From Alteromonas sp. BL110 (lineage in GTDB: Bacteria > Pseudomonadota > Gammaproteobacteria > Enterobacterales > Alteromonadaceae): DNA of 64,000 nucleotides. Positions 49,098-58,778 of the stretch are shown in pieces. The position numbers and the translations under genes are program-made. The notes below the pieces were generated by a model. The model did not search any database, was not told where the DNA came from, and saw nothing but the letters and a program-made list of their open reading frames with translations. How positions within the stretch are numbered: position 1 is the first letter of the stretch; the number at the start of each line of letters is the position of its first letter. The stretch is from NCBI RefSeq assembly GCF_003443615.1, contig NZ_CP031967.1, positions 2,852,001 through 2,916,000 of the forward strand, read 5' to 3'.

Positions 49098-50900
49098 ATG
49101 GCAGTGCGTAACAAGTTTAAATATGGATTAATTGCATTTCTAGTTTCAGCTGCGCTCACAGGATGCGGCCTTGACGGTGATGATGGTGCTCAGGGAGAAA
49201 CAGGGGCACAGGGACCACAGGGCGAACAAGGTGAGCCGGGCACTGATGGTAACGATGGCACCGATGCTTCCATCGGTATCGCGATGGATATCGTGGGTCG
49301 CGCCTTTTTAGGCAATCAAACAGCAGCTGAGATCGTTCAGTATCATTCTGACACTAGCACTATTTACGCCACTAACGGCGAAACTAATACAATTGCGGTT
49401 ATTGATGCCTCAGGCGTTAGTACAGCAGCAATGTCAGACCCAATTAATACAACTACCCTAACGTCGTCCACGATCGCATTGCCAGCTGACATTAACGGCG
49501 TGGTGCTTGGCAGCTTAACAAGTATTGCAATAAGCGGTGATCTTATGGCTGTTGCAGTCCCGGCAGATGTTAAAACTGACAACGGTTATGTGCTGTTTTA
49601 CAACGGACTTGATAGCTCTGCTCCCGCATTTTTAGACTCGGTAGAGGTAGGCGCACTACCTGATATGGTCACTTTCACCCCTGATGGCGGTAAAGTGTTG
49701 GTAGCGAACGAAGGCGAGCCGTCGGATGACTATACCGTTGACCCTGAAGGTTCTATTTCGGTTATCAACATTCTTGCCAGTGGCGAACCTGAAGAAACAG
49801 GTACTACTGTAGGCTTTACTGCACTTAACGGCAGTGAAGCTGAGCTTATGGCACAAGGCGTGATGTTCCCAAACCCAGCAGGGCGCACAATTAACGGAAC
49901 AGTTATCACCTCGACTGTAGCGAAAGACCTAGAGCCGGAATATATTACAGCGACTAACGATGTTGCCTATGTAAGCCTCCAGGAAAACAATGGTTTAGCA
50001 ATTTTAGATTTAGAAGAATTAACCGTGGATATTGTTGGCTTAGGCACCAAATCTTGGGCTGGGCTTAACATTGATATCCAAGAGAATGATACGGTTAGCT
50101 TTGGTCAATATACTGGCCTTTATGGCGTATATCAGCCAGATACTATCGCTAATTTTACTTGGAAAGACGCAACTTTCATTGTAACAGCGAACGAAGGCGA
50201 CGCCCGTGAATACTTCTTTGAAGCTGCTGATGAAGCTGCATGTACTGAAGCTGGTGGTGTTGATTTTGATGAAGACGATGGTTGCCTTGCGTATACCGAT
50301 GAAGTGAAAGTAGAAGACCTAACTGCTGCGGCAAATTCAGAGTTGGCGATGCTACAAGCAACAGGTGAAGCTGATGGTTTGCGTGTAACTGCAGCTATGG
50401 GCGATGCGGATGGTGATGGTGAATACGATGCGGCATATGCGTACGGTGCACGTTCATTCACCGTTTGGGACCAGAATGGCCTGGTGGTTTATGATTCTGG
50501 CGATGATTTTGAGCGCATTACCGCTTCAGTTCACGGCGCGCAGTTCAACAACGGTGACGACGAAAATGCTAGCGATTCGCGTTCAGAGGATAAAGGACCT
50601 GAGCCTGAAGCATTAACCGTGGGGCAAGTAGGTGACCGCACTTATGCATTCATCGGCACTGAGCGCATGGGCGGAATTTTTGTGTACGACGTGACTAACC
50701 CATACGACGTTCAGTTTTCAGAGTATGTAATCAACCGCGACCTTACGGAAGGGTTAACTAGCGATAACGTTATTGGCGACCTTGCGCCAGAAAGTTTGGT
50801 ATTTGTTAATGCTGAAGACAGCCCGAGCGGTGTTCCTCTGCTTGTTGTGGGTAACGAAGTGAGCGGCACAGTAACGGTATGGCAAATAAACCAGCTGTAA
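49098..50900 (+). CDS. Choice-of-anchor I domain lipoprotein with collagen-like linker
   Basis: A 600-residue surface or periplasmic lipoprotein. Lipobox ALTGC (Cys23) is followed at once by eleven Gly-X-Y triplets (residues 24-56), then a beta-propeller-like region of the choice-of-anchor I type (NEGEPSDDYTVDPEGSISVI; YITATNDVAYVSLQENNGLA; GTERMGGIFVYDVTNPYDV). Such domains occur in secreted phosphoesterase-like and surface proteins; the enzymatic role, if any, is unclear. AAAAAGGAAATCAA gives a strong ribosome-binding site and a terminator follows, so it is monocistronic. Confidence 0.83.
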   Translation: MAVRNKFKYGLIAFLVSAALTGCGLDGDDGAQGETGAQGPQGEQGEPGTDGNDGTDASIGIAMDIVGRAFLGNQTAAEIVQYHSDTSTIYATNGETNTIAVIDASGVSTAAMSDPINTTTLTSSTIALPADINGVVLGSLTSIAISGDLMAVAVPADVKTDNGYVLFYNGLDSSAPAFLDSVEVGALPDMVTFTPDGGKVLVANEGEPSDDYTVDPEGSISVINILASGEPEETGTTVGFTALNGSEAELMAQGVMFPNPAGRTINGTVITSTVAKDLEPEYITATNDVAYVSLQENNGLAILDLEELTVDIVGLGTKSWAGLNIDIQENDTVSFGQYTGLYGVYQPDTIANFTWKDATFIVTANEGDAREYFFEAADEAACTEAGGVDFDEDDGCLAYTDEVKVEDLTAAANSELAMLQATGEADGLRVTAAMGDADGDGEYDAAYAYGARSFTVWDQNGLVVYDSGDDFERITASVHGAQFNNGDDENASDSRSEDKGPEPEALTVGQVGDRTYAFIGTERMGGIFVYDVTNPYDVQFSEYVINRDLTEGLTSDNVIGDLAPESLVFVNAEDSPSGVPLLVVGNEVSGTVTVWQINQL

Positions 50901-50921
50901 TTTAACATTCAATAGTTAGTC

Positions 50922-50951
50922 AAAAACCCGCTTTACTAAGCGGGTTTTTTA
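50922..50951 (+). terminator. Terminator of the choice-of-anchor gene
   Basis: Stem AAACCCGCT (50924-50932) / AGCGGGTTT (50939-50947) followed by T-run. Confidence 0.88.
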
Positions 50952-51142
50952 TTGCCATTAAATTGGTGGTATATCACTTCAATTAAACCTTTCAGCTTTT
51001 TGGATATATAGAGCCTTCATCAATGTATGTCCTGTCTTCTAGGGTATATAGCCTGTCAGGTTATCGGGCATTAACAAGCCAGTGGAGAGTACGGGTAGCA
51101 TTACTTACCATAGGTTTGCTGCAAGGTTTGTGGAGGGCGAAT

Positions 51143-51168
51143 AAAAAAGCCCGAGCTTGAACTCGGGC
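51143..51168 (-). terminator. Terminator of the TonB receptor operon
   Basis: Stem GCCCGAG (51149-51155) / CTCGGGC (51162-51168), with TTTTTT following on the minus strand. Confidence 0.85.
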
Positions 51169-51229
51169 CTTCTAGCGTCAAGTGATGCCTTGCTTTTGCG
51201 AGGGCATTACTTGCTACGATTGGAAGTGC

Positions 51230-54200
51230 TTAGTACTTAACAGTCACACCTGCAAACAAACGTGGACCATAGTCGTTAACTTCGCCAAGGTTACCCTGAA
51301 CGTAGTAATCTTGAGACTTAGGCGCACTGAATAGGTTAATTGCTTCAACCTTAACGCGTACATGCTCATTAACTTTATACGATGCGCGGGCTTCCCAAAC
51401 ACCAACTTCATCTACGTAGCGAAGACGAGTACCATTGCTGGTATACGGCTGGAAGTACTCACTTCTGTACTTGTAGATAAGCGCTGTATCTAGGTCGCCA
51501 ATCTGGTAGTAAACCTGACCGCTAAATACATGCTCAGAGAAGCCAGGTACAGCGCCTGGAGGAATGATACCTTGAGTTAACTGAGTAGTATTACCGTCAA
51601 GGTCGGTAATAAATGTATCACCGTAATTACTGTCCTCAAACTCGTAATCAGTGTCGGCATAGTTATAGCCGAATTTAACACCGATACCACTATCCCAACG
51701 GTAAGCGATTGAGGTTTCGATACCGATGATGCTGCTGCTTTCGTCTGTTGTTACAGAGTTAGTAATAGGCAAGTCATAATCGTCACCTTCAATCTCAAAG
51801 GTTTCTAGCACTGTTTGCTGTTGGAAGCCACCGTTAAACTGCTTGTAGTAAACTCCGAAAGCAAAAATTGAGTCTTCATTCGGATACCATTCAATGGCAA
51901 CGTCATAGTTCCAAGACATAAGTGGCTCTGTACTTGGGTTACCTGAACCATTTACGCCAACAATTAGGTCTGAAATAGTGGTTGGAGCAACTTCATCATC
52001 TGTTTGGAACGTACGGCTAAAGCCTAGGTCTGATGGGTCTGCGCGAGACATACCGCGATAGATGCCTGCACGCAGTAAAATATCGTCGCTATAATCCATT
52101 ACAAAGTTAGCGCTTGGAAGTATCTCAGTGTAGCTACCGCCACCTTCAATGCGTTCAACGACGGAGTCATCTTCAACAAGTGTCAGTGTACCCAGTTCAC
52201 CTTCAATAACTTCAAATGAATTTCTGAAGCCAATTGAAGTAACTTCAGTGTTTACGACACGAACACCAAAGTTACCGCGAACGAACTTACCCCACATTTC
52301 TGTGTCGTAGTTTGCCATTAAATAACCGGCATAAGTGCGTTCAGTTACATCTATTGTTCCCGAGTTTTCATATTCTAACTCAGGGTAAGCAAAGTCATCG
52401 CCATTAGATGCAGCTACGGCACGGGCGAAGCAGTTGTTGTCATACGTTGCCCAAGAAGAACCAGTACCGCTATCTACCGTATTTCCGTTGCCATCAACGT
52501 GAGTAATAATGTCACCATCTGAGACAGACGATAAGAAATCACTTTCCGGGAAGTCAATCTGACAACCTTGCATGAGTGCAATTGCCTGAGCGATTTCTTC
52601 TTCGTCACTTGAGCCTTCGGTAGGCGAGAACGTCCATTCAGTTCTAGAACCATTACCCTGAGAACCACCAAGTTGTACAAATGTCATTTCAGATGCACGT
52701 AAGCCACCTTCTATGCTTACGAAAACATCATGGTCAAGAATGTAGCTGAAATCTACTTTAGCTGACTTAACTTCGTTTTCGCGCGTGTTTTCTCTATCAG
52801 CACGTGTACGTAAGCTATCGTAAAAGTTTGTGATATCAGTCACGTCAAAGTTCTGTACCGTGAAATGAGGAATGTCATCGCCCATATCCCATGAGAAGAA
52901 TTGTCTATCTTCGGTGCGGGCACGGTTTGAAATTTGTAGTTCTTCACGCTCGGTTTTTGAGTAGGCAAGGTCGAAACTTAACGTTAATGCATCAGTAGCA
53001 AAGTGTTCAACATTGATACCAAAACCATGATAAGTCTCGTCGCGAGAGAATTGCTCACCAGAGCTTTCAATGCGGTCTTGACCTTCCCAATGTAAAATGC
53101 CGCCTACATCATTGGTTACCAATGTAGGGCCGGTCAAGCCAGGTATCGCACGTTTCTGTAGGAAGATTAAGTCGTGCCTTGCTTCTTGCTGTAAGCGATT
53201 CGAGTACTGGAAGTCAGTGTTAATATCCCAGGCGTCATTAGGCTGAAACTGTAGTGCTAAGAAGAATGCATCACGTTCGTCAGATGTTTCGTTTTGACGA
53301 TAACTACGAGAGCTACCTGTCCACGCATAAGGTGAACCTGCACTAATTGCCTCACCAGTCTCTGGGTCGATTTCCGTGTTATAGCCTTGGTTTGAGCTGC
53401 CGCTTACCTGGTCTTCACAGTCGCCAGCGCTGCTGCGGAAAAAGCCTTCATTGGTATTTGTCGGATCGTTTAAACATGCCCATAGTGACGAACCCGTTGG
53501 GCTAGAGCTTCTGTACTCGGCTTCAGGTTGAGTTATATCCTGACGCTGGGCACCGATAGAGATACCTAACGCAGAGCCGTTGTTGAACTCAAACTGGTCA
53601 ACATAGCTTATCGTTCCACGATAGCCTAAGTCACTGTGAAGTGAATTATCTACATTGCCTTCGTCAGGGTTATAGTTGCCTTTAACTTCACCCTGAATAC
53701 GCTGCTTGCCGTAATCAAGAGGGGCTACAGTTTCAAGGGCGATAACACCAGCCACACCACCTTCAATCATAGAGGCGTCTTGGGTTTTATAAATAGCAAT
53801 TTTCTTAACCAGTTCGCTTGGGAACTGTGAGAAGTTAACAGAGCGGTCACCACTACCGTTAGTCGCTTCACGGCCGTTAATGTGCGTAGCACTTAAGAAC
53901 GGACCTAGACCACGAATAGTAATTTCTGTAGCACCACCATTTTCACGGTGCGAAGCAGCACCCGTAATTGATTCTAGTGCTTCACCAATCGAAAGCGCTG
54001 GTAAATCACCAATGTCTTCGGCCGATAAGCCGTCAACAACAGTAGTAGATTCGCGCTTGATCGAAATCTGGTCTTGTATAGTACGACGTGAGCCAACAAC
54101 GTCAATAACTTCTACGTCCTCCGCCGCGGTCTGCTCTTGCGTTTCTTGCGCTTGTACTGAAAAAGCGGCAGTGCTGGCTACACCAGCGATGAATGCAGCT

Positions 54201-54256
54201 CTTACCCAACGCGCAGTTGGATTTAGTGCAAAGGGTGTGCTTCTTTTCAACGACAT
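51230..54256 (-). CDS. TonB-dependent receptor
   Basis: A 1008-residue outer-membrane importer. Signal peptide to about residue 36 (ending SVQAQ), then a TonB-box-like VEVIDVVGSRR, the plug domain (GLSAEDIGDLPALSIGEALE; TEITIRGLGPFLSATHINGR) and a 22-strand-type barrel ending in the aromatic signature RLFAGVTVKY. Receptors of this type and length in Alteromonadales usually import oligosaccharides or siderophores. It lies 84 bases after the PL6-like gene on the same strand, which argues for oligosaccharide uptake. Start ATG preceded by GGAG. Confidence 0.93.
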   Translation of the reverse strand: MSLKRSTPFALNPTARWVRAAFIAGVASTAAFSVQAQETQEQTAAEDVEVIDVVGSRRTIQDQISIKRESTTVVDGLSAEDIGDLPALSIGEALESITGAASHRENGGATEITIRGLGPFLSATHINGREATNGSGDRSVNFSQFPSELVKKIAIYKTQDASMIEGGVAGVIALETVAPLDYGKQRIQGEVKGNYNPDEGNVDNSLHSDLGYRGTISYVDQFEFNNGSALGISIGAQRQDITQPEAEYRSSSPTGSSLWACLNDPTNTNEGFFRSSAGDCEDQVSGSSNQGYNTEIDPETGEAISAGSPYAWTGSSRSYRQNETSDERDAFFLALQFQPNDAWDINTDFQYSNRLQQEARHDLIFLQKRAIPGLTGPTLVTNDVGGILHWEGQDRIESSGEQFSRDETYHGFGINVEHFATDALTLSFDLAYSKTEREELQISNRARTEDRQFFSWDMGDDIPHFTVQNFDVTDITNFYDSLRTRADRENTRENEVKSAKVDFSYILDHDVFVSIEGGLRASEMTFVQLGGSQGNGSRTEWTFSPTEGSSDEEEIAQAIALMQGCQIDFPESDFLSSVSDGDIITHVDGNGNTVDSGTGSSWATYDNNCFARAVAASNGDDFAYPELEYENSGTIDVTERTYAGYLMANYDTEMWGKFVRGNFGVRVVNTEVTSIGFRNSFEVIEGELGTLTLVEDDSVVERIEGGGSYTEILPSANFVMDYSDDILLRAGIYRGMSRADPSDLGFSRTFQTDDEVAPTTISDLIVGVNGSGNPSTEPLMSWNYDVAIEWYPNEDSIFAFGVYYKQFNGGFQQQTVLETFEIEGDDYDLPITNSVTTDESSSIIGIETSIAYRWDSGIGVKFGYNYADTDYEFEDSNYGDTFITDLDGNTTQLTQGIIPPGAVPGFSEHVFSGQVYYQIGDLDTALIYKYRSEYFQPYTSNGTRLRYVDEVGVWEARASYKVNEHVRVKVEAINLFSAPKSQDYYVQGNLGEVNDYGPRLFAGVTVKY

Positions 54257-54340
54257 TACAATTTCTCCGTTGTGTTATCGATGCACTAACGCCCCGAAGG
54301 GCGCAGTGACTTAATGTGTAGGGTATTTGTGTTTTATGTA

Positions 54341-57055
54341 TTAATTGTCTGCTGTCCAAGTAGAGCCAGCACCTACATCAGTAGACTGAATGTAGTAAAG
54401 CCCTTTAGCTCCAGCGACTGCTTGTGCACCGTTCGGGTCGGTTTCAATTAGACCGTTGGTAGCGGTAACAAACTCTGGCACTTCCTTGCCATTGTCTGCG
54501 GGGTTTTGGTCGATAGCGCCGTCGGTATCAAATTCGCCATTGCCGTTAAGGTTGCGAATGTCTACCCAAGACTCATCTTCAACATCGCCTGATGCATAGC
54601 TATCAGTAAAGCCGAAGTTGTTAGAAAGTAATGATTCTTCGTGATTGATTAGATCACAGTCGTATTCAAAAGCGTGGTCACTGCTCACTGCTTCTGAGTC
54701 AAACGCAAAACCTAAGGTGCTTTCTTTATCTGCTTCGTTAAATCCATTAGCAATAGCATTAGCATCGAAGTCGATTACGAAGAAGTTTTTGGTTAAGCCA
54801 TACAGAATAGGGGCGTTATCTGCAGTTAATTCATCGCAATCGCCTACTGGTGCTTTACTGCCAATCTCTGTACTAAATACGATGGGCTGAAGTGAATTTA
54901 GAACAGTATTATTGGTAACCGTAAGCGTTAGGTCGCCGCTGCCGTCAAGCACAGCTTGGTTACCTGCGTTAGGTACACCGCCGTCAGCCTGTGAGAATGG
55001 GTTAGCAGTGAATACTAAGCCGCCAGCTTCTTTGTTGCCTGAACGGATACCTGCTATGTAGTTGTTAGTTACTGTATGGCCGAGCGGTGTCATCAATACA
55101 CCACTTGGACGGTCGTCTGAACCAGAAATATCAGTTGTTCTGATAATGATATTATCATTAACGGTGTTAAACCCACCGTCTTCTAGCGAAATACCACCAT
55201 TAGCATCGATAATAGTGTTGCCCTGAATAGTAGCGCCAGACGTTTGAACGCGCATTAGGCGACGGCCTGAAGTGAAGTTATCAATACGGTTGTACTGAAC
55301 AACAAAGTTCGCGTCTTCTGCCGCATCTGCACCCGTAGTACTTCCAACGTTAAGAAGTAATAGGCTTGATTGGTTGAAGTTTGGGTTAACCGCATTTTCA
55401 AACAAATTGTACTGAATTGTATGGTTTAGACCCGAAGAAGAGAGCTTGATTACTGAACCTTTAACCGCGTTGTTTCTATTGCGGAAGGTATTACGCTCAA
55501 TCATTGCGCCTTCACCATTAACAACAAGCCAATGATGAGTTTCTTCATTCAATGTGGTCTGGTCACCATCCATTGTGTTTTCAGCAAAAGTAAAGTTATC
55601 GCCTTCTGAATAGATAACTGCAGCGGCTTCGCTTTCACAGTAAGAGTCTAATGCCGTATCAATGTTCTCAAAACGCATGCCTTTTATCGCAGCACCGTCT
55701 ACCGTGCTCGCAATATTCACACATGCTTCACCAGATATAACCGGGGTTTCGCCTTCTACGGCAGTCATGGTTACAGCACTAGTTAACATAATGGGTGCTA
55801 GGTCAGCATAAACGTTGGTGTTTAGGCCTACGACATCGCCGTCGGCAAGGCCGCTATTAAGGGCACTTTCAAGACCGGCTTTATCGTTAACAACGGTAGT
55901 GTAAACAATGGTATCTACCGCATCTGATGCAGAACCTTCAAAACCATCATTATCCGTATACGAGGCTTCCACAGAAATAATTGCGCCAGCGTTAGCACTT
56001 GGTGTGTAAGTGCTGCTGTTACTATCGGCAATAGCTACGCCATCAGCAAACCATGTGTATTCTACGTTCGCTTCGTCAAACCCGTTGTTGTCTGTCAGTG
56101 TTGCCGTTAAAACACCGTCTACCAAATAGGGAACGGATCCTGTTATCTCAATCGAGCCAGCCTCGTCTACAGCTTGCTCGTTAACCGGTATAGTAGGTTC
56201 AGAAGTGATAACTTCTTCAAATCCGTTATCATCAGTGTAAGATGCCTCGACAGTAATTACTTGTCCAACCAGACTCGCATCAACAACGTAACTGCTTTGA
56301 GTAGCTCCCGAGATCGCAGCCTCATCACCATACCATTGGTATGTCACTTCACCGGTAGCGCCATCTTCATCACTAATTTCTGAAGTAAGGGTGTTGCCAA
56401 CAGTAGGCGTGCCTACAATAGCGATTGCACCTTCTGAATTTACACGACCTACAGGGACTGTCGGTTCAGACATAGGCGCTTCATCAAAACCGCGGTTATC
56501 AGTAAAAGTCGCTGATACGGTAATAACTTTACCAAACTCATTTTCTGTGAGCGTGATTGTAGATGTAACTTCATTTTCAATAGCAACATCATCTGCGAAC
56601 CATGTATAAACAACATTTTCTGGTTCTACACCGTTTTCATCTGAAACTGTCGCAGTCAGCATGCCGCCTACTACCACATCGCCAGAGATGGCGATACTTG
56701 ATTCAAACGCTATTGCCATCACATCACTTGTTGGCTCACTTACGTGAGATTCGTTAATACCACCATCGTCGGTGTAAGAGCCTTGTACTGTTATAGCCGA
56801 ACCAATTTGATCGTCAGTAAGAGTAAAACTTGCACCGCTGGCGTCAGCAATAAGTTGATTGTCTGCGTACCAAAAGTAGTTTACGTCTGATGAAATACCA
56901 TCTGGGTCACTGACTGAGGCAGTTAGCGTTTCGCCAGAAGTTGGCGTACCAGATAGCGTGATACTACCTAGCGTATTAGGGTTATTATCAGAATCTACAT
57001 CGCATCCCGTAATGGCTGCTGCTATGGCACAAAGTGCAAATGCTTTAATCTTCAT
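54341..57055 (-). CDS. PL6-like beta-helix lipoprotein with Ig-like repeats
   Basis: A 904-residue lipoprotein (lipobox ITGC, Cys18). Residues 28-115, 118-205, 208-294 and 298-385 are four similar Ig-like repeats (pattern W-Y/F-x-D near the middle, SYTD near the end). From 388 it resembles chondroitinase-B/PL6 parallel beta-helix lyases: IERNTFRNRNNAVKGSVIKL, HTVTNNYIAGIRSG. At the site where PL6 enzymes have a catalytic Lys and an RHG Arg, I read RVQTSG (Gln604) and SLEDGG (Glu625). Active lyase, altered chemistry or a glycan binder are all open. ATG at 57055 begins the lipoprotein signal; the longer open frame does not. Confidence 0.7.
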   Translation of the reverse strand: MKIKAFALCAIAAAITGCDVDSDNNPNTLGSITLSGTPTSGETLTASVSDPDGISSDVNYFWYADNQLIADASGASFTLTDDQIGSAITVQGSYTDDGGINESHVSEPTSDVMAIAFESSIAISGDVVVGGMLTATVSDENGVEPENVVYTWFADDVAIENEVTSTITLTENEFGKVITVSATFTDNRGFDEAPMSEPTVPVGRVNSEGAIAIVGTPTVGNTLTSEISDEDGATGEVTYQWYGDEAAISGATQSSYVVDASLVGQVITVEASYTDDNGFEEVITSEPTIPVNEQAVDEAGSIEITGSVPYLVDGVLTATLTDNNGFDEANVEYTWFADGVAIADSNSSTYTPSANAGAIISVEASYTDNDGFEGSASDAVDTIVYTTVVNDKAGLESALNSGLADGDVVGLNTNVYADLAPIMLTSAVTMTAVEGETPVISGEACVNIASTVDGAAIKGMRFENIDTALDSYCESEAAAVIYSEGDNFTFAENTMDGDQTTLNEETHHWLVVNGEGAMIERNTFRNRNNAVKGSVIKLSSSGLNHTIQYNLFENAVNPNFNQSSLLLLNVGSTTGADAAEDANFVVQYNRIDNFTSGRRLMRVQTSGATIQGNTIIDANGGISLEDGGFNTVNDNIIIRTTDISGSDDRPSGVLMTPLGHTVTNNYIAGIRSGNKEAGGLVFTANPFSQADGGVPNAGNQAVLDGSGDLTLTVTNNTVLNSLQPIVFSTEIGSKAPVGDCDELTADNAPILYGLTKNFFVIDFDANAIANGFNEADKESTLGFAFDSEAVSSDHAFEYDCDLINHEESLLSNNFGFTDSYASGDVEDESWVDIRNLNGNGEFDTDGAIDQNPADNGKEVPEFVTATNGLIETDPNGAQAVAGAKGLYYIQSTDVGAGSTWTADN

Positions 57056-57136
57056 GATGGCATCGTGCTCCGAGTTAAATTGTAGGGTGGTAAAGTTTTT
57101 ATTTTGTTTTGGTGTTACCAATATGTGTATTTGTCT

Positions 57137-57151
57137 TTACCAAATTGGTAA
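57137..57151. promoter_or_regulatory. 15-bp palindrome before the PL6-like gene
   Basis: TTACCAAATTGGTAA is a perfect inverted repeat about a central A, 82 bases upstream of the PL6-like start. A related sequence lies before the dehydrogenase operon. The cognate regulator is not in the window. Confidence 0.55.
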
Positions 57152-57365
57152 TAATGCTAATAAAAACACAATTTATTAACATTTGCTAGCAAATTTACTA
57201 AATTTCTTGAAAATTAAAGCGTTTCAAATTAGCTCATTAGAAGATATGAGCTGAATTGGTCAGATAGGTCTGGGGTAAGAGTACTTTTCTCTGTAACACT
57301 CAGATGGATTTTAGGTTAAGGGGCAAACTAACGTCATTTGCTAGCAACACTAGAGCTTTGTGTAC

Positions 57366-57404
57366 AAAAAGCGCTACCAGACAATTTAATAATTCTGGTA
57401 GCGC
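57366..57404 (-). terminator. Terminator of the dehydrogenase-MFS operon
   Basis: Perfect 11-bp stem GCGCTACCAGA (57371-57381) / TCTGGTAGCGC (57394-57404); TTTTT follows on the minus strand. Confidence 0.88.
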
Positions 57405-57413
57405 ATCGGTGTA

Positions 57414-58727
57414 CTAACGCTTAGGCTTAAGCATTTCTATTTTTGGAATAAGAAGCCAAATGGCCGCAATCGCAACGATAGCTAACGATGCTCCGATGAC
57501 GAAGGCTGGCGTATAGTTACCATCTGCAGTAAGCCATGGAACTAACGATGTTAACCCTACAGCACCTAGTTTTGCCGCCATTCCAGAAAAACCGGATAAG
57601 GTACCCACCGCTCTTTTACCAAACAAGTCACTTGGAAGGGTTTGAACGTTACCTATTGCTGTTTGGAAACCGAACAGGATAACGGCCATAATAAGAACAG
57701 CTACTGTTGGCGCGCCAGGGTCTGACATTGCGATAAGTGCAGGAAGCATTATTAGACAGCCTAAGGTGATAACTAGCTTCCTTGTCTTATTCGGCGTCCA
57801 GCCAGCTGCTATGCGATTTTGCGCTAACAAACCGCCAAACCATGCACCAAGCATTGCACCTACATATGGTACCCAGCCGTATATACCTATCTCGGTAACG
57901 TTCATGCCGTACACTTCGTTAAGGTAGATAGGTATCCAGAATACAAATAACCACCAAATAGGGTCGATTGCCGCCGAAGCGATAATTACACCCCAGCTCT
58001 CTTTACGAGAAAGCAGTTCTCCTGTTGAAGGACTGTATTCTTCCATTTCCTTGGCATTACCATTTTCATCTTTATTTTCGCTCATGGTGCGCTGACCAGA
58101 AAGAATATAGTGTTTCTCTTCCTCGGTAATCCATGCGTGCATCGCTGGTGGAGCTTTAACTATAATTACCCAAGGCAATAGCCATAAAAGACCGATGACA
58201 CCTACGATAATAAATACTGCTTGCCAGCTAAAATGTAGGGTTAAAAAGCCAATAATGGGGAAGGCTATGATGCCACCAATGGCTGCACCAGAATTAAAGA
58301 TACCTTGGGCTAACGCGCGTTCTTTCGTGGGGAACCACTCCGCGTTACCTTTGGTCGCACCAGGCCAGTTGCCTGCCTCGGCAATCCCTAAAATCGATCT
58401 AAAGATACTGAAGCTCAACATGCCTTGCGCAAAAGCATGAGCAATAGTGGCGAGGGACCAGACACCAATAGAAAGGACGAAGCCAATTCGCGTTCCAATC
58501 CAGTCGAAAATCTTACCGAAAATCGCCTGACCAAACGCGTAAGAGAAAACAAACACGATGGAGATATTAGCGTAAATCTGTTTCCTTTCTAACGCTGATT
58601 CATCGGGAAACAAGTCTTCTACAATAGCAGGCCATAATACGCTTAAAGCTTGCCTATCGATGTAATTTATAATTGTTGCGAGAGCAATAAGTGTAATTAC
58701 CCACCAACGTAGACCTTGAATTTTCAC
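57414..58727 (-). CDS. MFS transporter, hexuronate (ExuT/ACS) type
   Basis: A 437-residue 12-helix transporter starting MKIQGLRWWVITLIALATII with the ACS-family NYIDRQALSVLWP motif and GIAEAGNWPGATKGNAEWFP in helix 4-5. These resemble ExuT/GudP anion symporters for hexuronates or related sugar acids. It starts at GTG, 51 bases after the dehydrogenase stop, and ends in a strong terminator. In this setting it would import unsaturated uronates or their keto products from the periplasm; the exact substrate is inference. Confidence 0.85.
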   Translation of the reverse strand: MKIQGLRWWVITLIALATIINYIDRQALSVLWPAIVEDLFPDESALERKQIYANISIVFVFSYAFGQAIFGKIFDWIGTRIGFVLSIGVWSLATIAHAFAQGMLSFSIFRSILGIAEAGNWPGATKGNAEWFPTKERALAQGIFNSGAAIGGIIAFPIIGFLTLHFSWQAVFIIVGVIGLLWLLPWVIIVKAPPAMHAWITEEEKHYILSGQRTMSENKDENGNAKEMEEYSPSTGELLSRKESWGVIIASAAIDPIWWLFVFWIPIYLNEVYGMNVTEIGIYGWVPYVGAMLGAWFGGLLAQNRIAAGWTPNKTRKLVITLGCLIMLPALIAMSDPGAPTVAVLIMAVILFGFQTAIGNVQTLPSDLFGKRAVGTLSGFSGMAAKLGAVGLTSLVPWLTADGNYTPAFVIGASLAIVAIAAIWLLIPKIEMLKPKR

Positions 58728-58778
58728 GGCATCACTTCTCTTTTAGGTTGTGTATAGTTTCGCCAGAGCGTTCGTTTA

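Larger units (their letters stand above)
50901..51229. other. Spacer between convergent genes
   Basis: A 329-base gap containing two terminators, one for each flanking gene (50922-50951 plus, 51143-51168 minus). Nothing else recognised. Confidence 0.6.
57056..57413. other. Promoter region of the PL6-like operon and end of the MFS operon
   Basis: A 358-base spacer holding the operator-like palindrome at 57137-57151 and the MFS terminator at 57366-57404. No gene seen. Confidence 0.6.

Noticed and set aside
50132..50461. 109-codon minus-strand ORF rich in Ser/Ala inside the choice-of-anchor gene
   Set aside because: Shadow of a strongly coding plus-strand gene; composition reflects its codon positions.
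53880..54314. 144-codon plus-strand ORF over the start of the TonB receptor
   Set aside because: Covers the receptor's signal peptide and plug domain in antisense; no ribosome-binding site or family match.
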